Origin: Roseitranquillus sediminis
Lineage (GTDB): Bacteria; Pseudomonadota; Alphaproteobacteria; Rhodobacterales; Rhodobacteraceae
DNA: 64,000 nt
Assembly: GCF_016918935.1 (NCBI RefSeq)
Contig: NZ_JAFFOB010000018.1
Coordinates: 259,915-323,914 of the forward strand
Direction of reading: 5' to 3'
The translations under genes and the position numbers were made by a program. Shown piece after piece: positions 35,906-43,720 of this stretch. The notes beneath the pieces were generated by a model that was not told the origin of the DNA, ran no database searches, and saw only the letters and a program-made list of their open reading frames with translations. How positions within the stretch are numbered: position 1 is the stretch's first letter; each line of letters opens with the position of its first letter.

Positions 35906-37488
35906 CAATGGACTTTTCGACCTTCTACCCAGTGCGGCGGGTGCCGCTGCTGGCGCGCAACGTGGTGGCAACGTCGCAACCGCTGGCCGCGCAGGCGGGG
36001 CTGTCTATGCTCCACGCCGGCGGCAACGCCGTCGACGCCGCTCTCGCGGCAGCGATCACGCTCACCGTCGTGGAGCCCACCGGCAACGGCGTCGGCTCGG
36101 ACGCCTTCGCCATCATCTGGGACGGCTCGGAGCTCCACGGTCTCAACTCATCGGGCCGCTCTCCCGCAGGCTGGACGCCCGCGCGCTTCGCCGGCGGATC
36201 AGCCATGCCGCAGCGCGGCTGGGAAAGCGTCACCGTGCCCGGCGCCGTAGCAGCCTGGATCGAGCTCTCCGAGCGCTTCGGCACCCTGCCCTTCGAGGCG
36301 CTGTTCGCCCCGGCGATCCGCTACGCGCGCGACGGCTTCGCTCTGTCGCCCACCGTCGCCACCGTCTGGGCCAAGGGCGCCGAGGCCCTCAAGGACCAGC
36401 CCGGTTTCGCGGATCACTTCATGCCGGACGGCCGCGCGCCGCGCGCCGGTGAGCTCTTCCGGAACCCCGATCTCGCCCGCACCCTGGAGGCCATCGCCGA
36501 GAGCCGGGGCCGCGCGCTCTACGAAGGTGCGCTGGCGGAGGCACTCGTGGCCAACGCGACGCAGCACGGCGCGGCGCTGACGTTGGATGACCTCGCGGCG
36601 CACCAGGCGGATTGGTGCGGCACGCTTTCGACTTCGTTCGCGGGCGCAGAGCTGCACGAGATCCCGCCCAACGGTCAGGGCATCGCCGCGCTGATGGCGC
36701 TGGGCATCCTGCGCCACACGCAACTTGCGGACCACGCGCCTGACAGCGTGCAGAGCATGCACCTGCAGATCGAGGCGACGAAGCTCGCTCTCGCCGACCT
36801 CGACCGGTACGTGTCCGACCCGGCGACGATGCAGGTGAGCTACGATGCGCTGCTTGAGGATGACTACCTTGCCAGCCGCGCAGCGCTGATAGGGACCACC
36901 GCCGGCGATCCCGGAGCAGGAGCGCCCAAGGCCGGTGGCACGGTCTTCCTGACCGCGGCCGACGAGGCGGGGCGCATGATCTCGTTCATTCAGTCCAACT
37001 ACTCGGGCTTCGGCTCGGGTGTCGTGGTGCCGGGCACCGGCATCCACCTGCAGAACCGCGGCAGCGGCTTCACGCTCGAGCCAGGGCACCCGAACGAGGT
37101 GGGCCCGCGCAAGCGGCCCTTCCACACGATCATCCCCGGCTTCGTGATGCGCGACGGCGCCCCCGCCATGAGCTTCGGCGTGATGGGCGGACCGATGCAG
37201 GCGCAGGGCCACGTGCAGATGATGGTGCGAACCGCGCTCCACGGCCAGAACCCGCAGGCCGCAAGCGACGCGCCGCGTTGGCGCGTCACCGAAGGGCGCG
37301 AGCTGGCCATCGAGTGGGAAATGCCGTCGGAGACGGTCGACGGCCTGGGCGCCCTCGGCCACAGCATCAAGCGCGAGGCGCCCGACAACGCCTTCGGCTT
37401 TGGCGGAGCACAGCTGATCGCCCGCACCGAAGCCGGCTACGTCGCCGGCTCGGATCACCGCAAGGACGGCTGCGCCGTCGGATTCTGA
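35899..37488 (+). CDS. Gamma-glutamyltransferase-like Ntn hydrolase 2 (no signal peptide)
   Basis: A 529-residue second GGT-family protein directly overlapping the first. The expected cleavage and nucleophile position is T348 in AGGTVFLTAADEAGR; VDAALAAAITLTVVEP and MGGPMQAQGHVQMM are further family segments. It is clearly diverged from the 34193 product, for example in the residues around the nucleophile (DTSYV versus GGTVF), so the pair is not a recent duplication. It also lacks a signal peptide. ATG 35908 is a second possible start. The two may have different substrates or form a mixed complex; both are inference. Confidence 0.86.
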   Translation: MVTMDFSTFYPVRRVPLLARNVVATSQPLAAQAGLSMLHAGGNAVDAALAAAITLTVVEPTGNGVGSDAFAIIWDGSELHGLNSSGRSPAGWTPARFAGGSAMPQRGWESVTVPGAVAAWIELSERFGTLPFEALFAPAIRYARDGFALSPTVATVWAKGAEALKDQPGFADHFMPDGRAPRAGELFRNPDLARTLEAIAESRGRALYEGALAEALVANATQHGAALTLDDLAAHQADWCGTLSTSFAGAELHEIPPNGQGIAALMALGILRHTQLADHAPDSVQSMHLQIEATKLALADLDRYVSDPATMQVSYDALLEDDYLASRAALIGTTAGDPGAGAPKAGGTVFLTAADEAGRMISFIQSNYSGFGSGVVVPGTGIHLQNRGSGFTLEPGHPNEVGPRKRPFHTIIPGFVMRDGAPAMSFGVMGGPMQAQGHVQMMVRTALHGQNPQAASDAPRWRVTEGRELAIEWEMPSETVDGLGALGHSIKREAPDNAFGFGGAQLIARTEAGYVAGSDHRKDGCAVGF

Positions 37489-37504
37489 AGAAGGAGAGAA
37501 AGCA

Positions 37505-37867
37505 ATGCTGGAACGGATGCGCCGTGGGAAGTCGCTGCACGGGGTCACCATTCACGGCGACACGGTCTACACCGCAGGCCTCGCCGCCGACGACATCGAC
37601 ACCGACATGGAGGGGCAGACGCGCCAGGTCTGCGCCAAGATCGACACGATCCTCGGCATGGCCGGCACCGATCGCCGGCACATCATCCGGGCGCAGATCT
37701 TCATCACCGACATGGCGGCGAAACCCCGAATGGACGCGGCGTGGCTCGACTGGCTTGATGCCGAGGACCTGCCCTGCCGCGCCACGATCGGCGTGGCCGA
37801 TCTGGGCGACCCCCGCCGGCTGATCGAGGTCGTGGTCACCGCGGCCCGTCCGGCCAACGACGGCTGA
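37505..37867 (+). CDS. RidA-family imine/enamine deaminase
   Basis: A 120-residue RidA/YjgF-family protein with a GAAGGAGAG ribosome site before ATG 37505. The family arginine is present in PCRATIGVADL, and the GDTVYTAGLAADD and HIIRAQIFITDM segments fit the fold. RidA proteins hydrolyse reactive imines released by amino-acid oxidases and PLP enzymes; here the partner is probably the FAD oxidase at 33096. It is the last gene of the operon and is followed by a long hairpin. Confidence 0.88.
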   Translation: MLERMRRGKSLHGVTIHGDTVYTAGLAADDIDTDMEGQTRQVCAKIDTILGMAGTDRRHIIRAQIFITDMAAKPRMDAAWLDWLDAEDLPCRATIGVADLGDPRRLIEVVVTAARPANDG

Positions 37868-37914
37868 CCTGCTGAGAAGCTCTGGCGCAAATGTGCCGGG
37901 GGACGCTTCCGGCC

Positions 37915-37950
37915 CCGTGGAGAAAGGGCGATGCCGCCCCTTCTCCGCGG
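37915..37950 (+). terminator. Long hairpin after the GGT/RidA operon
   Basis: A 16-position stem (37915-37930 with 37935-37950, loop ATGC) with one A-C mismatch and one G-U wobble, built on GGAGAA and TTCTCC plus GC-rich ends. It lies 48 bp after the ridA stop. A run of T is missing, but position and stability make it the likely end of the transcript. Confidence 0.65.
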
Positions 37951-38111
37951 ACCGGCAGGCCGGAGCCGGGGTGCCAGCACGTCGGTCTTCGCTCTCCCCC
38001 TCATAACGTCGATCCATCGTGACGTTCAGAGACCCGGCTCGCCGCGCCGGTGACCGCCGCCTTCCAGACCAGCGGCCGCCCGGCACGGTTCTTCGCACTT
38101 GCGGCCCTGAC

Positions 38112-38735
38112 TCAGTCCGTGGCGAAGCAGTAGAAGAGGCCGTCCCCTCCGGTTCCCTGCAAGGCGGCGAGGCTACATCCGCGCGACGGGTGCGAGGAGT
38201 TCCACGACCGGGACGCGGCCGAGTCGTCGAGGCCCATGCGGTCGTGGTGCCCCACCATCCCGGACGAGTCGTCGCTGCTGCTCGTCCAGTCCTCGCAGGT
38301 CTGCTCGGCAGCCGTGCCGTCCGAGGCCGAGCCGGTCAGGATGTCATGCCGGTTCGGGTCGTCGCCGCGGCCGTTGACTATCGCGCCGGTCTCATCGAGC
38401 CCGGTCTCCTTGCCTATGGCGTTGTCGGCGCTGTGCAGCGATCCGACATCAGCGGCGATTTCGGTTCCGGCGGCGTTGTACCATGGGCCTTCGCCGATCC
38501 GGTCCCGCGCGTCCTCGCTGCTGGTGGAGAGGTAGGCGCGCCACGTCTTGCCCGTGACGCCGGCTGCTTCGGCCAGAGCAGCACAATGAGCGTCTGCGCC
38601 TTCGAGGCCGCCCAGGTCACCACCCTGCCCCGGATTGGCGCTTGTCACGAAGAAGCTCATGGCGCTGTCCTGCGCATGGGCGGCTCCCAACGAGCATGCA
38701 AGTCCGATAACCGCCAGAACCGTGGTCGTCTTCAT
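38112..38735 (-). CDS. Secreted lectin/endostatin-like protein of unknown function
   Basis: A 207-residue protein with a clear signal peptide (MKTTTVLAVIGLACSLGAAH, cleavage at AHA-QD). The mature part has FFVTSANPGQGGDLGGLEGADAHCAALAEAAG, TWRAYLSTS, and a C-terminal half rich in Ser, Asp and Gly with SWNSSHPSRGCSLAALQGTGGDGLFYCF. This resembles periplasmic endostatin/lectin-like domains, with four Cys that could form disulfides. It diverges from the PQQ glucose-type dehydrogenase gene. Its function is not known. Confidence 0.75.
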   Translation of the reverse strand: MKTTTVLAVIGLACSLGAAHAQDSAMSFFVTSANPGQGGDLGGLEGADAHCAALAEAAGVTGKTWRAYLSTSSEDARDRIGEGPWYNAAGTEIAADVGSLHSADNAIGKETGLDETGAIVNGRGDDPNRHDILTGSASDGTAAEQTCEDWTSSSDDSSGMVGHHDRMGLDDSAASRSWNSSHPSRGCSLAALQGTGGDGLFYCFATD

Positions 38736-38988
38736 ATCAACGCCTCCTCCAGACTGTTGCGCGGGTCAGGCTAGCATCGGTCGAGCAATCTGCGGAGGAA
38801 ATTTTCCGACGCGGCCCGCCCGCGGGCCAACGCGCCGCGGGCCAGCCCTCCCGACGCACGACCAGCGCCTGCCGTGGAACTCTCGGCCGATCGTCTGCTT
38901 CTTCCTTCAGAAAGATGCGGCCGTTGGCGTGCGATTGCCTTGGTGCGAACGGGCGCGACTGACCGCCAGGCAAGACCGGAGGTCCGAG

Positions 38989-41556
38989 GTGAAGGACAAA
39001 GACGCGCGGCCCGCTCGAAGCGGGCTTGGATACTGGTACATCGTCGGCGTGGGCATCCTCCTCGCGGTCATCGGGATGGCACTCGTGGCGGGCGGCATAT
39101 GGCTCATCCTCCTTGGCGGCTCCTGGTACTACGCGCTTGCCGGGGGCGGCCTGTTGGTGGCCGGCGTGCTGCTGATCCGGCCCGCGATTGCAGGCCTCTG
39201 GGTCTATCTCGTCACTTGGCTGCTTACCCTCATCTGGGCGGTTTGGGAGGTCGGGCTGGACCTCTGGCCGCTGGTGCCGCGCGTCGTTGCACCCACAGTC
39301 CTGCTCGTCCTGGTGCTGCTCTGCATTCCGCCGATCCGTCGTCGCCAGGTTCAGGACAGCCCGCGCGGGAGCGTCGGTCCGGTGGCCGCTGCGGTGACCG
39401 CTCTCATCGGCGGAACCGCGCTTCTGGCGCTGAACTCCACCGCCCTCGTCGCGCAGGAACCGCGTGAGGCTCCTGACGCCCAGCTCGCGCCGTCGCCGGA
39501 GGAGCAGGCGGCGGAAAGCGAGCCAGACCGACTGACGGCGCCCGCAGGTACGCCCGCCGAGGAAGCCCCAGCGAACGCAGGGCGACTGACGCCTACCGGC
39601 CTACCCGTTCGCGCCGCCGCCGAGGCGTTCGCCACCGGAGAGAACTGGCCGGCTTATGGCGGCACCTATCACGGCACCCGCCATTCGCCGCTCGACCAGA
39701 TCACCCGCGAGAACGTGGAGGATCTCGAGCGGGTCTGGACCTACCGCACCGGCGACATGCCACCCGAGGAGGGCGACGTAGCATGGTCGCCCGAGACGAC
39801 GCCACTCAAGGTCGGCGATGACCTCTACCTCTGCACGCCCACGAACATCGTGCTGGCCGTCGATGCCCGGACCGGGCGGGAGGAATGGCGCTTCGACCCG
39901 CAGGTCTCGTACGACGCGATACCTCACGCGGCCGCTTGCCGCGGCGTCGCCTACTACGCCGATCCGGACGCCGATGATCCCGATGCCCTCTGCGCCGAAC
40001 GCGTCCTGGTGGCAACGCTCGACGCGCGGCTGATCGCGGTCGACGCCGGTCTGGGGCAGCCGTGTACCGGGTTCGGCCTGAACGGCGAGGTCGACCTGGA
40101 GGAAGGACTGGGCGATACAGTGCCCGGCTGGGTCGCCGTCACGTCGCCGCCGACCATCGTGCGCGGCATCGCGGTTGTCGGTCACCAGGTGAACGACAAC
40201 GAGGCCGAGGACTCACCGTCGGGCGTCGTGCGCGGCTACGATGCGGTGACGGGCGAACTCGCCTGGGCCTGGGATCTCGGCCAGCCGGACCTGAACGGCG
40301 AACCGCCTGAAGGCGAGACCTACACGCGCGGCACTCCCAACATGTGGACAACCGCCGCCGCCGACGAGGAGTTGGGCCTCGTCTACCTGCCTCTCGGTAA
40401 TTCGGCGGTCGACTATTACGGGTCGAACCGGAGCGAGGCGGAGAACGAGTATGCCACGTCCCTCGTCGCGGTCGACGTCACCACCGGCGAAGACGTATGG
40501 CATTTCCAGACGGTCTACCGCGACGTCTGGGACTACGACCTCGGCAGCCAGCCGGCGCTCGTGGACTTTCCAATGGAGGGCGGCACGGTGCCCGCCATCA
40601 TCGTCTCGTCGAAGCAGGGTGACATCTACGTCCTGAACCGCGAAACCGGCGAGCCTCTGCACGAGGTCGATGAGCGAGAGGTGCCGCAGGGCGGGGTCGA
40701 GCCCGACTACCTCTCGCCGGTGCAGCCCTTTTCGGGCTATCACAGCCTCGCCTTCGACCCGATTGAGCCGGAGGACATGTGGGGCATGAGCCCCCTCGAC
40801 CAGCTCTGGTGCCGCATCCAGTACCACCGCGCCACGTACCAAGGCATCTACACGCCGCCGACCCATGAGACCCGTTGGATCCAATATCCGGGCTACAATG
40901 GCGGGCAGGACTGGGGCTCGCTTGCGGTGGACGAGCAGCGCGGCATCCTCGTCGCCAACTACAACGACGTTCCGAACTTCAACCGGCTGCTCGGTCGCGA
41001 CGAAGTCGACGAGGAGGGCATGCTCGCCGTAACCGACCCCGAGGGCGACGTGGGCGACCCGCAGCTCGGCGCGCCATACGGCATATCGGTGAACGCCGGC
41101 TGGCGCCTCTTCACCGGTCTCCTTTGCAAGGAGCCGCCCTATGGAGGCATCCGCGGCGTCGACCTCGCGACCGGCGAGACGATCTGGGATCAGCCCTTTG
41201 GCTCGGCGCGCAAGAACGGCCCCTTCGGCATCCCGACCTACCTGCCTCTCACCATCGGTACGCCGAACAACGGCGGCCCGATCGTGACGGCAGGCGGCCT
41301 CATCTTCATTGCCGCGACGACTGACGACATGATCCGCGCCTTCGATATCGAGACGGGCGAGGAATTGTGGAGCGACACCCTGCCGGCCGGAGGGCAGGCC
41401 ACGCCAATTACCTACGAGGAGGATGGCCGCCAATACCTCGTCCTCATGGCCGGGGGTCATGAGTTCATGGAGACGCCCAAGGGAGACTACGTCATCGCCT
41501 GGGCGCTGCCGGAGCAGGGCCGGACCGCCGTCAACACCGAGGGCGAAGACCCCTGA
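38989..41556 (+). CDS. Membrane-bound PQQ-dependent glucose/quinate-type dehydrogenase
   Basis: An 855-residue quinoprotein of the glucose/quinate/shikimate dehydrogenase family. GTG 38989 is preceded by GGAGGT; the first 120 residues give about four to five membrane segments (YWYIVGVGILLAVIGMALVA onward), then a Pro/Ala/Glu-rich periplasmic linker, then the eight-bladed PQQ propeller from about residue 215. The catalytic Asp is in VWDYD (D515) and the PQQ lysine in SSKQGD (K542); SPLDQITREN and GGQDWGS are also typical. It oxidises a sugar or cyclic alcohol in the periplasm and passes electrons to ubiquinone. The sugar cannot be told from sequence. Confidence 0.9.
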   Translation: MKDKDARPARSGLGYWYIVGVGILLAVIGMALVAGGIWLILLGGSWYYALAGGGLLVAGVLLIRPAIAGLWVYLVTWLLTLIWAVWEVGLDLWPLVPRVVAPTVLLVLVLLCIPPIRRRQVQDSPRGSVGPVAAAVTALIGGTALLALNSTALVAQEPREAPDAQLAPSPEEQAAESEPDRLTAPAGTPAEEAPANAGRLTPTGLPVRAAAEAFATGENWPAYGGTYHGTRHSPLDQITRENVEDLERVWTYRTGDMPPEEGDVAWSPETTPLKVGDDLYLCTPTNIVLAVDARTGREEWRFDPQVSYDAIPHAAACRGVAYYADPDADDPDALCAERVLVATLDARLIAVDAGLGQPCTGFGLNGEVDLEEGLGDTVPGWVAVTSPPTIVRGIAVVGHQVNDNEAEDSPSGVVRGYDAVTGELAWAWDLGQPDLNGEPPEGETYTRGTPNMWTTAAADEELGLVYLPLGNSAVDYYGSNRSEAENEYATSLVAVDVTTGEDVWHFQTVYRDVWDYDLGSQPALVDFPMEGGTVPAIIVSSKQGDIYVLNRETGEPLHEVDEREVPQGGVEPDYLSPVQPFSGYHSLAFDPIEPEDMWGMSPLDQLWCRIQYHRATYQGIYTPPTHETRWIQYPGYNGGQDWGSLAVDEQRGILVANYNDVPNFNRLLGRDEVDEEGMLAVTDPEGDVGDPQLGAPYGISVNAGWRLFTGLLCKEPPYGGIRGVDLATGETIWDQPFGSARKNGPFGIPTYLPLTIGTPNNGGPIVTAGGLIFIAATTDDMIRAFDIETGEELWSDTLPAGGQATPITYEEDGRQYLVLMAGGHEFMETPKGDYVIAWALPEQGRTAVNTEGEDP

Positions 41557-42037
41557 CGGCATGCCTGATGATCTGAGCACATGACGCACCAGAACAAGGG
41601 CTGCGCTGCAGGATCAGGGCAGGTCCATCCGCGACGTCCTCCAGTTGGCTGCGCTCGCGTTCCGGCCAGGCGCTCTGAAACTTGCAAGAAGCGCCCGGTG
41701 CGTCTGTGGAGTGTTACCGGGTCTGGTGGCTTGGGTCTTGGCGAATGCGGTGGAGGCCGTGCCGGTTCGGGCTGATCTGCTAGGCGGTGCACACAGCGCT
41801 CTGGTTACTAGATCCTGCGGGGCGGCGTCGGTCGCGGGGCCTGCTCCGCCCGCCATCTGGCGGGTGCCGTCGTCGCGCCTGCGCGGCGACTGCCGCCCGC
41901 CCGCGACTGCAGCGCCGGCGGAAGCGAACATACAATGGCGCTTCCGGATAATCTGGCAAGAAAGCTTGCTCTCGCTTGGAAAACGTCATGTCATGGCGCG
42001 ACAGCCGCTACGTTGCGGAAGGTTCGGGGGGAGACCG
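41557..42037. other. Intergenic region upstream of the von Willebrand gene
   Basis: This 480-bp gap holds no frame with protein character on either strand. A GGGGGAGA ribosome site closes it. The section near 41930-42010 is relatively AT-rich and is the likely promoter area, but I cannot define boxes. No strong terminator for the dehydrogenase gene is seen. Confidence 0.5.
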
Positions 42038-42949
42038 ATGCTGAGTAACAATCCACGAGCGCCTCGGCGCCACCACCGGAATGATGTGTCGCATGACGCA
42101 GCGGGGTGCTCCGGCACGTCGGCTCCGGCCTCCGAGTCTCAGGCCGGTCAAGACCCACGGGCCAATGCCGAGGTGCGGCGGCGGACACCGTGGCTGACGG
42201 GGGTCGCGGCGATGATGGCGCCAGCTATCGTGCTCGGCAGTGCCGCCGACGCAGCTTGCCGGCAGGCTCTCGTTTTCGCCCTCGACGTTTCCTCATCGGT
42301 GGACACCGAGGAATATCGCCAGCAACTGGAAGGCCTTGCGGGGGCGCTTCAGGAACCGGACGTTCTGGATGCGATCCTGTTCGATCCCGAGGCGCCGATG
42401 GCCGTTGCCGCCTTCGAGTGGTCGAGCCGGGAGTACTCGTCGCTGATCGTGGATTGGACGCTGCTGAGGAGCGAGGCCGACGTGACGCAGGTCGCGACCC
42501 GGCTCAGCGGCTGGAACCGGCATCACGCCCCTACAGAGACGGGATTGGGTACGGGCCTGCGCGTCGCGGCGGATCTATTGGCCAAGGCGCCCGACTGCTG
42601 GGAGCACACGATCGACATCTCCGCCGACGGAAAGAACAACGATGGCCCGTCGCCGATTTCGGTGCATCAGTCGGGCGCTCTCGAAGAGGTGACGGTGAAC
42701 GCGCTGGTGGTGGGCTCCACCGCCGGCGCTCGCGCCGAAGCGGAGCTTGAGGACGTCAGCGCTTACCTTCGCGAAAATGTGGCAAGTGGTCCCGGAGCGT
42801 TCGTCGTCGTTGCGCAGTCCTATGCGGACTATGCGTCGGCGATGAGAAGGAAACTGCTCAAGGAGATCGCGCAGGGCACTTCCGCTCGGCCGCTGGATCA
42901 CGGCGGCATGAAGTCGGCGGTGGAAGATGGGGCCGATCCCAAGGGTTGA
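42038..42949 (+). CDS. DUF1194 von Willebrand factor A-domain protein, exported
   Basis: A 303-residue protein as started at ATG 42038 (GGGGGAGA ribosome site). A GTG at 42173 is a good alternative because it would place the signal-like sequence (RRRTPWLTGVAAMMAPAIVL, then AADA) at the very N-terminus. The mature part is a vWA domain of the DUF1194 type with the metal-site motif FALDVSSSVD (DxSxS) and a following threonine in HHAPTETGLGTGL. DUF1194 and related vWA proteins occur beside PQQ dehydrogenases, where vWA proteins such as MxaC/MxaL are linked to maturation or metal insertion. It lies upstream of the cytochrome and alcohol dehydrogenase genes. Confidence 0.82.
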   Translation: MLSNNPRAPRRHHRNDVSHDAAGCSGTSAPASESQAGQDPRANAEVRRRTPWLTGVAAMMAPAIVLGSAADAACRQALVFALDVSSSVDTEEYRQQLEGLAGALQEPDVLDAILFDPEAPMAVAAFEWSSREYSSLIVDWTLLRSEADVTQVATRLSGWNRHHAPTETGLGTGLRVAADLLAKAPDCWEHTIDISADGKNNDGPSPISVHQSGALEEVTVNALVVGSTAGARAEAELEDVSAYLRENVASGPGAFVVVAQSYADYASAMRRKLLKEIAQGTSARPLDHGGMKSAVEDGADPKG

Positions 42950-43118
42950 GTCAAGCACTGCGGCCCGCACTTGTCGTGGAGCGACGAGCCGCTTTCCTTC
43001 ACTCTCATCGGCGTGCAACATGCGCTCCGTGCGGAAGCGCTTCGAGCTCTACGACGCGGCAACGCGAAGTCGGGTACTGCTGGCCTACGGGCGTTAAACT
43101 CATGGAGGAAACAAGCAA

Positions 43119-43514
43119 ATGCGAACAGTCGTTCGGGCGAAGACAACCGCGGCCACGCTGGTGGCGGCGCTGCTGGCGAGCCTTGGCACCATCAATCCGG
43201 CGCTCGCTCAGGATGAGTCATTGTCCGAGCTCATGGCCGAGGGACGCCCCCTCTACCAGGACAACTGCGCCGCATGTCACGGCGACAGAGGGCAAGGCAC
43301 CGGCACCGCTCCGGCGCTCGACGGCAATGTCAACCTGGAGTCGCGGCCGCTCATCATCAACCAGGTGCTGTGGGGCTCCTCCGAGCACGGCATGCCGCCG
43401 TTTGCGGACGTGATGACCGACCGGGAGATCGCTGCCGTGACCAGCTTCGTGAGGAACGCTTGGGAGAACGAGTTCGGGATCGTGTTCCCGCGCTCCGTCG
43501 AATTGAGGCGCTGA
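43119..43514 (+). CDS. Periplasmic cytochrome c
   Basis: A 131-residue protein with a GGAGGAAA site before ATG 43119, a signal peptide (cleavage after ALA at residue 30) and one heme-binding site CAACH (C50, C53, H54). A methionine in HGMPPFADV is the likely distal ligand. The size and position directly before the PQQ dehydrogenase suggest that it takes electrons from that enzyme in the periplasm and hands them to a terminal oxidase. Confidence 0.9.
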   Translation: MRTVVRAKTTAATLVAALLASLGTINPALAQDESLSELMAEGRPLYQDNCAACHGDRGQGTGTAPALDGNVNLESRPLIINQVLWGSSEHGMPPFADVMTDREIAAVTSFVRNAWENEFGIVFPRSVELRR

Positions 43515-43720
43515 GCGGCCCCGAACCGCAAAACGCCCTGCGCTGCAGCCATCGATCCCGAAGCTGCAGCGCACTTCGCGCTCGCAAGCCAGACACGAAC
43601 GAGCGCGCGCGACTTCTGACACCGAGCGAACTTGACCGCAGGCTCACGCTGACCCTACGATAACATCGTTGGCGGAGGGAAACGTGACAAAGCCACGTTG
43701 GTCCGCGGGAGGAGAAGATC

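Noticed and set aside
38005-38026. AACGTC and GACGTT arms as an operator
   Set aside because: The site lies between the 3' ends of two convergent transcripts, where an operator is unlikely, and the arms are only 6 bp.
38989-41556. Claim of lanthanide dependence for the glucose-type dehydrogenase from its WDYD motif
   Set aside because: As I recall, membrane glucose dehydrogenases such as E. coli Gcd also carry Asp two residues after the catalytic Asp, so the marker is not diagnostic in this subfamily.
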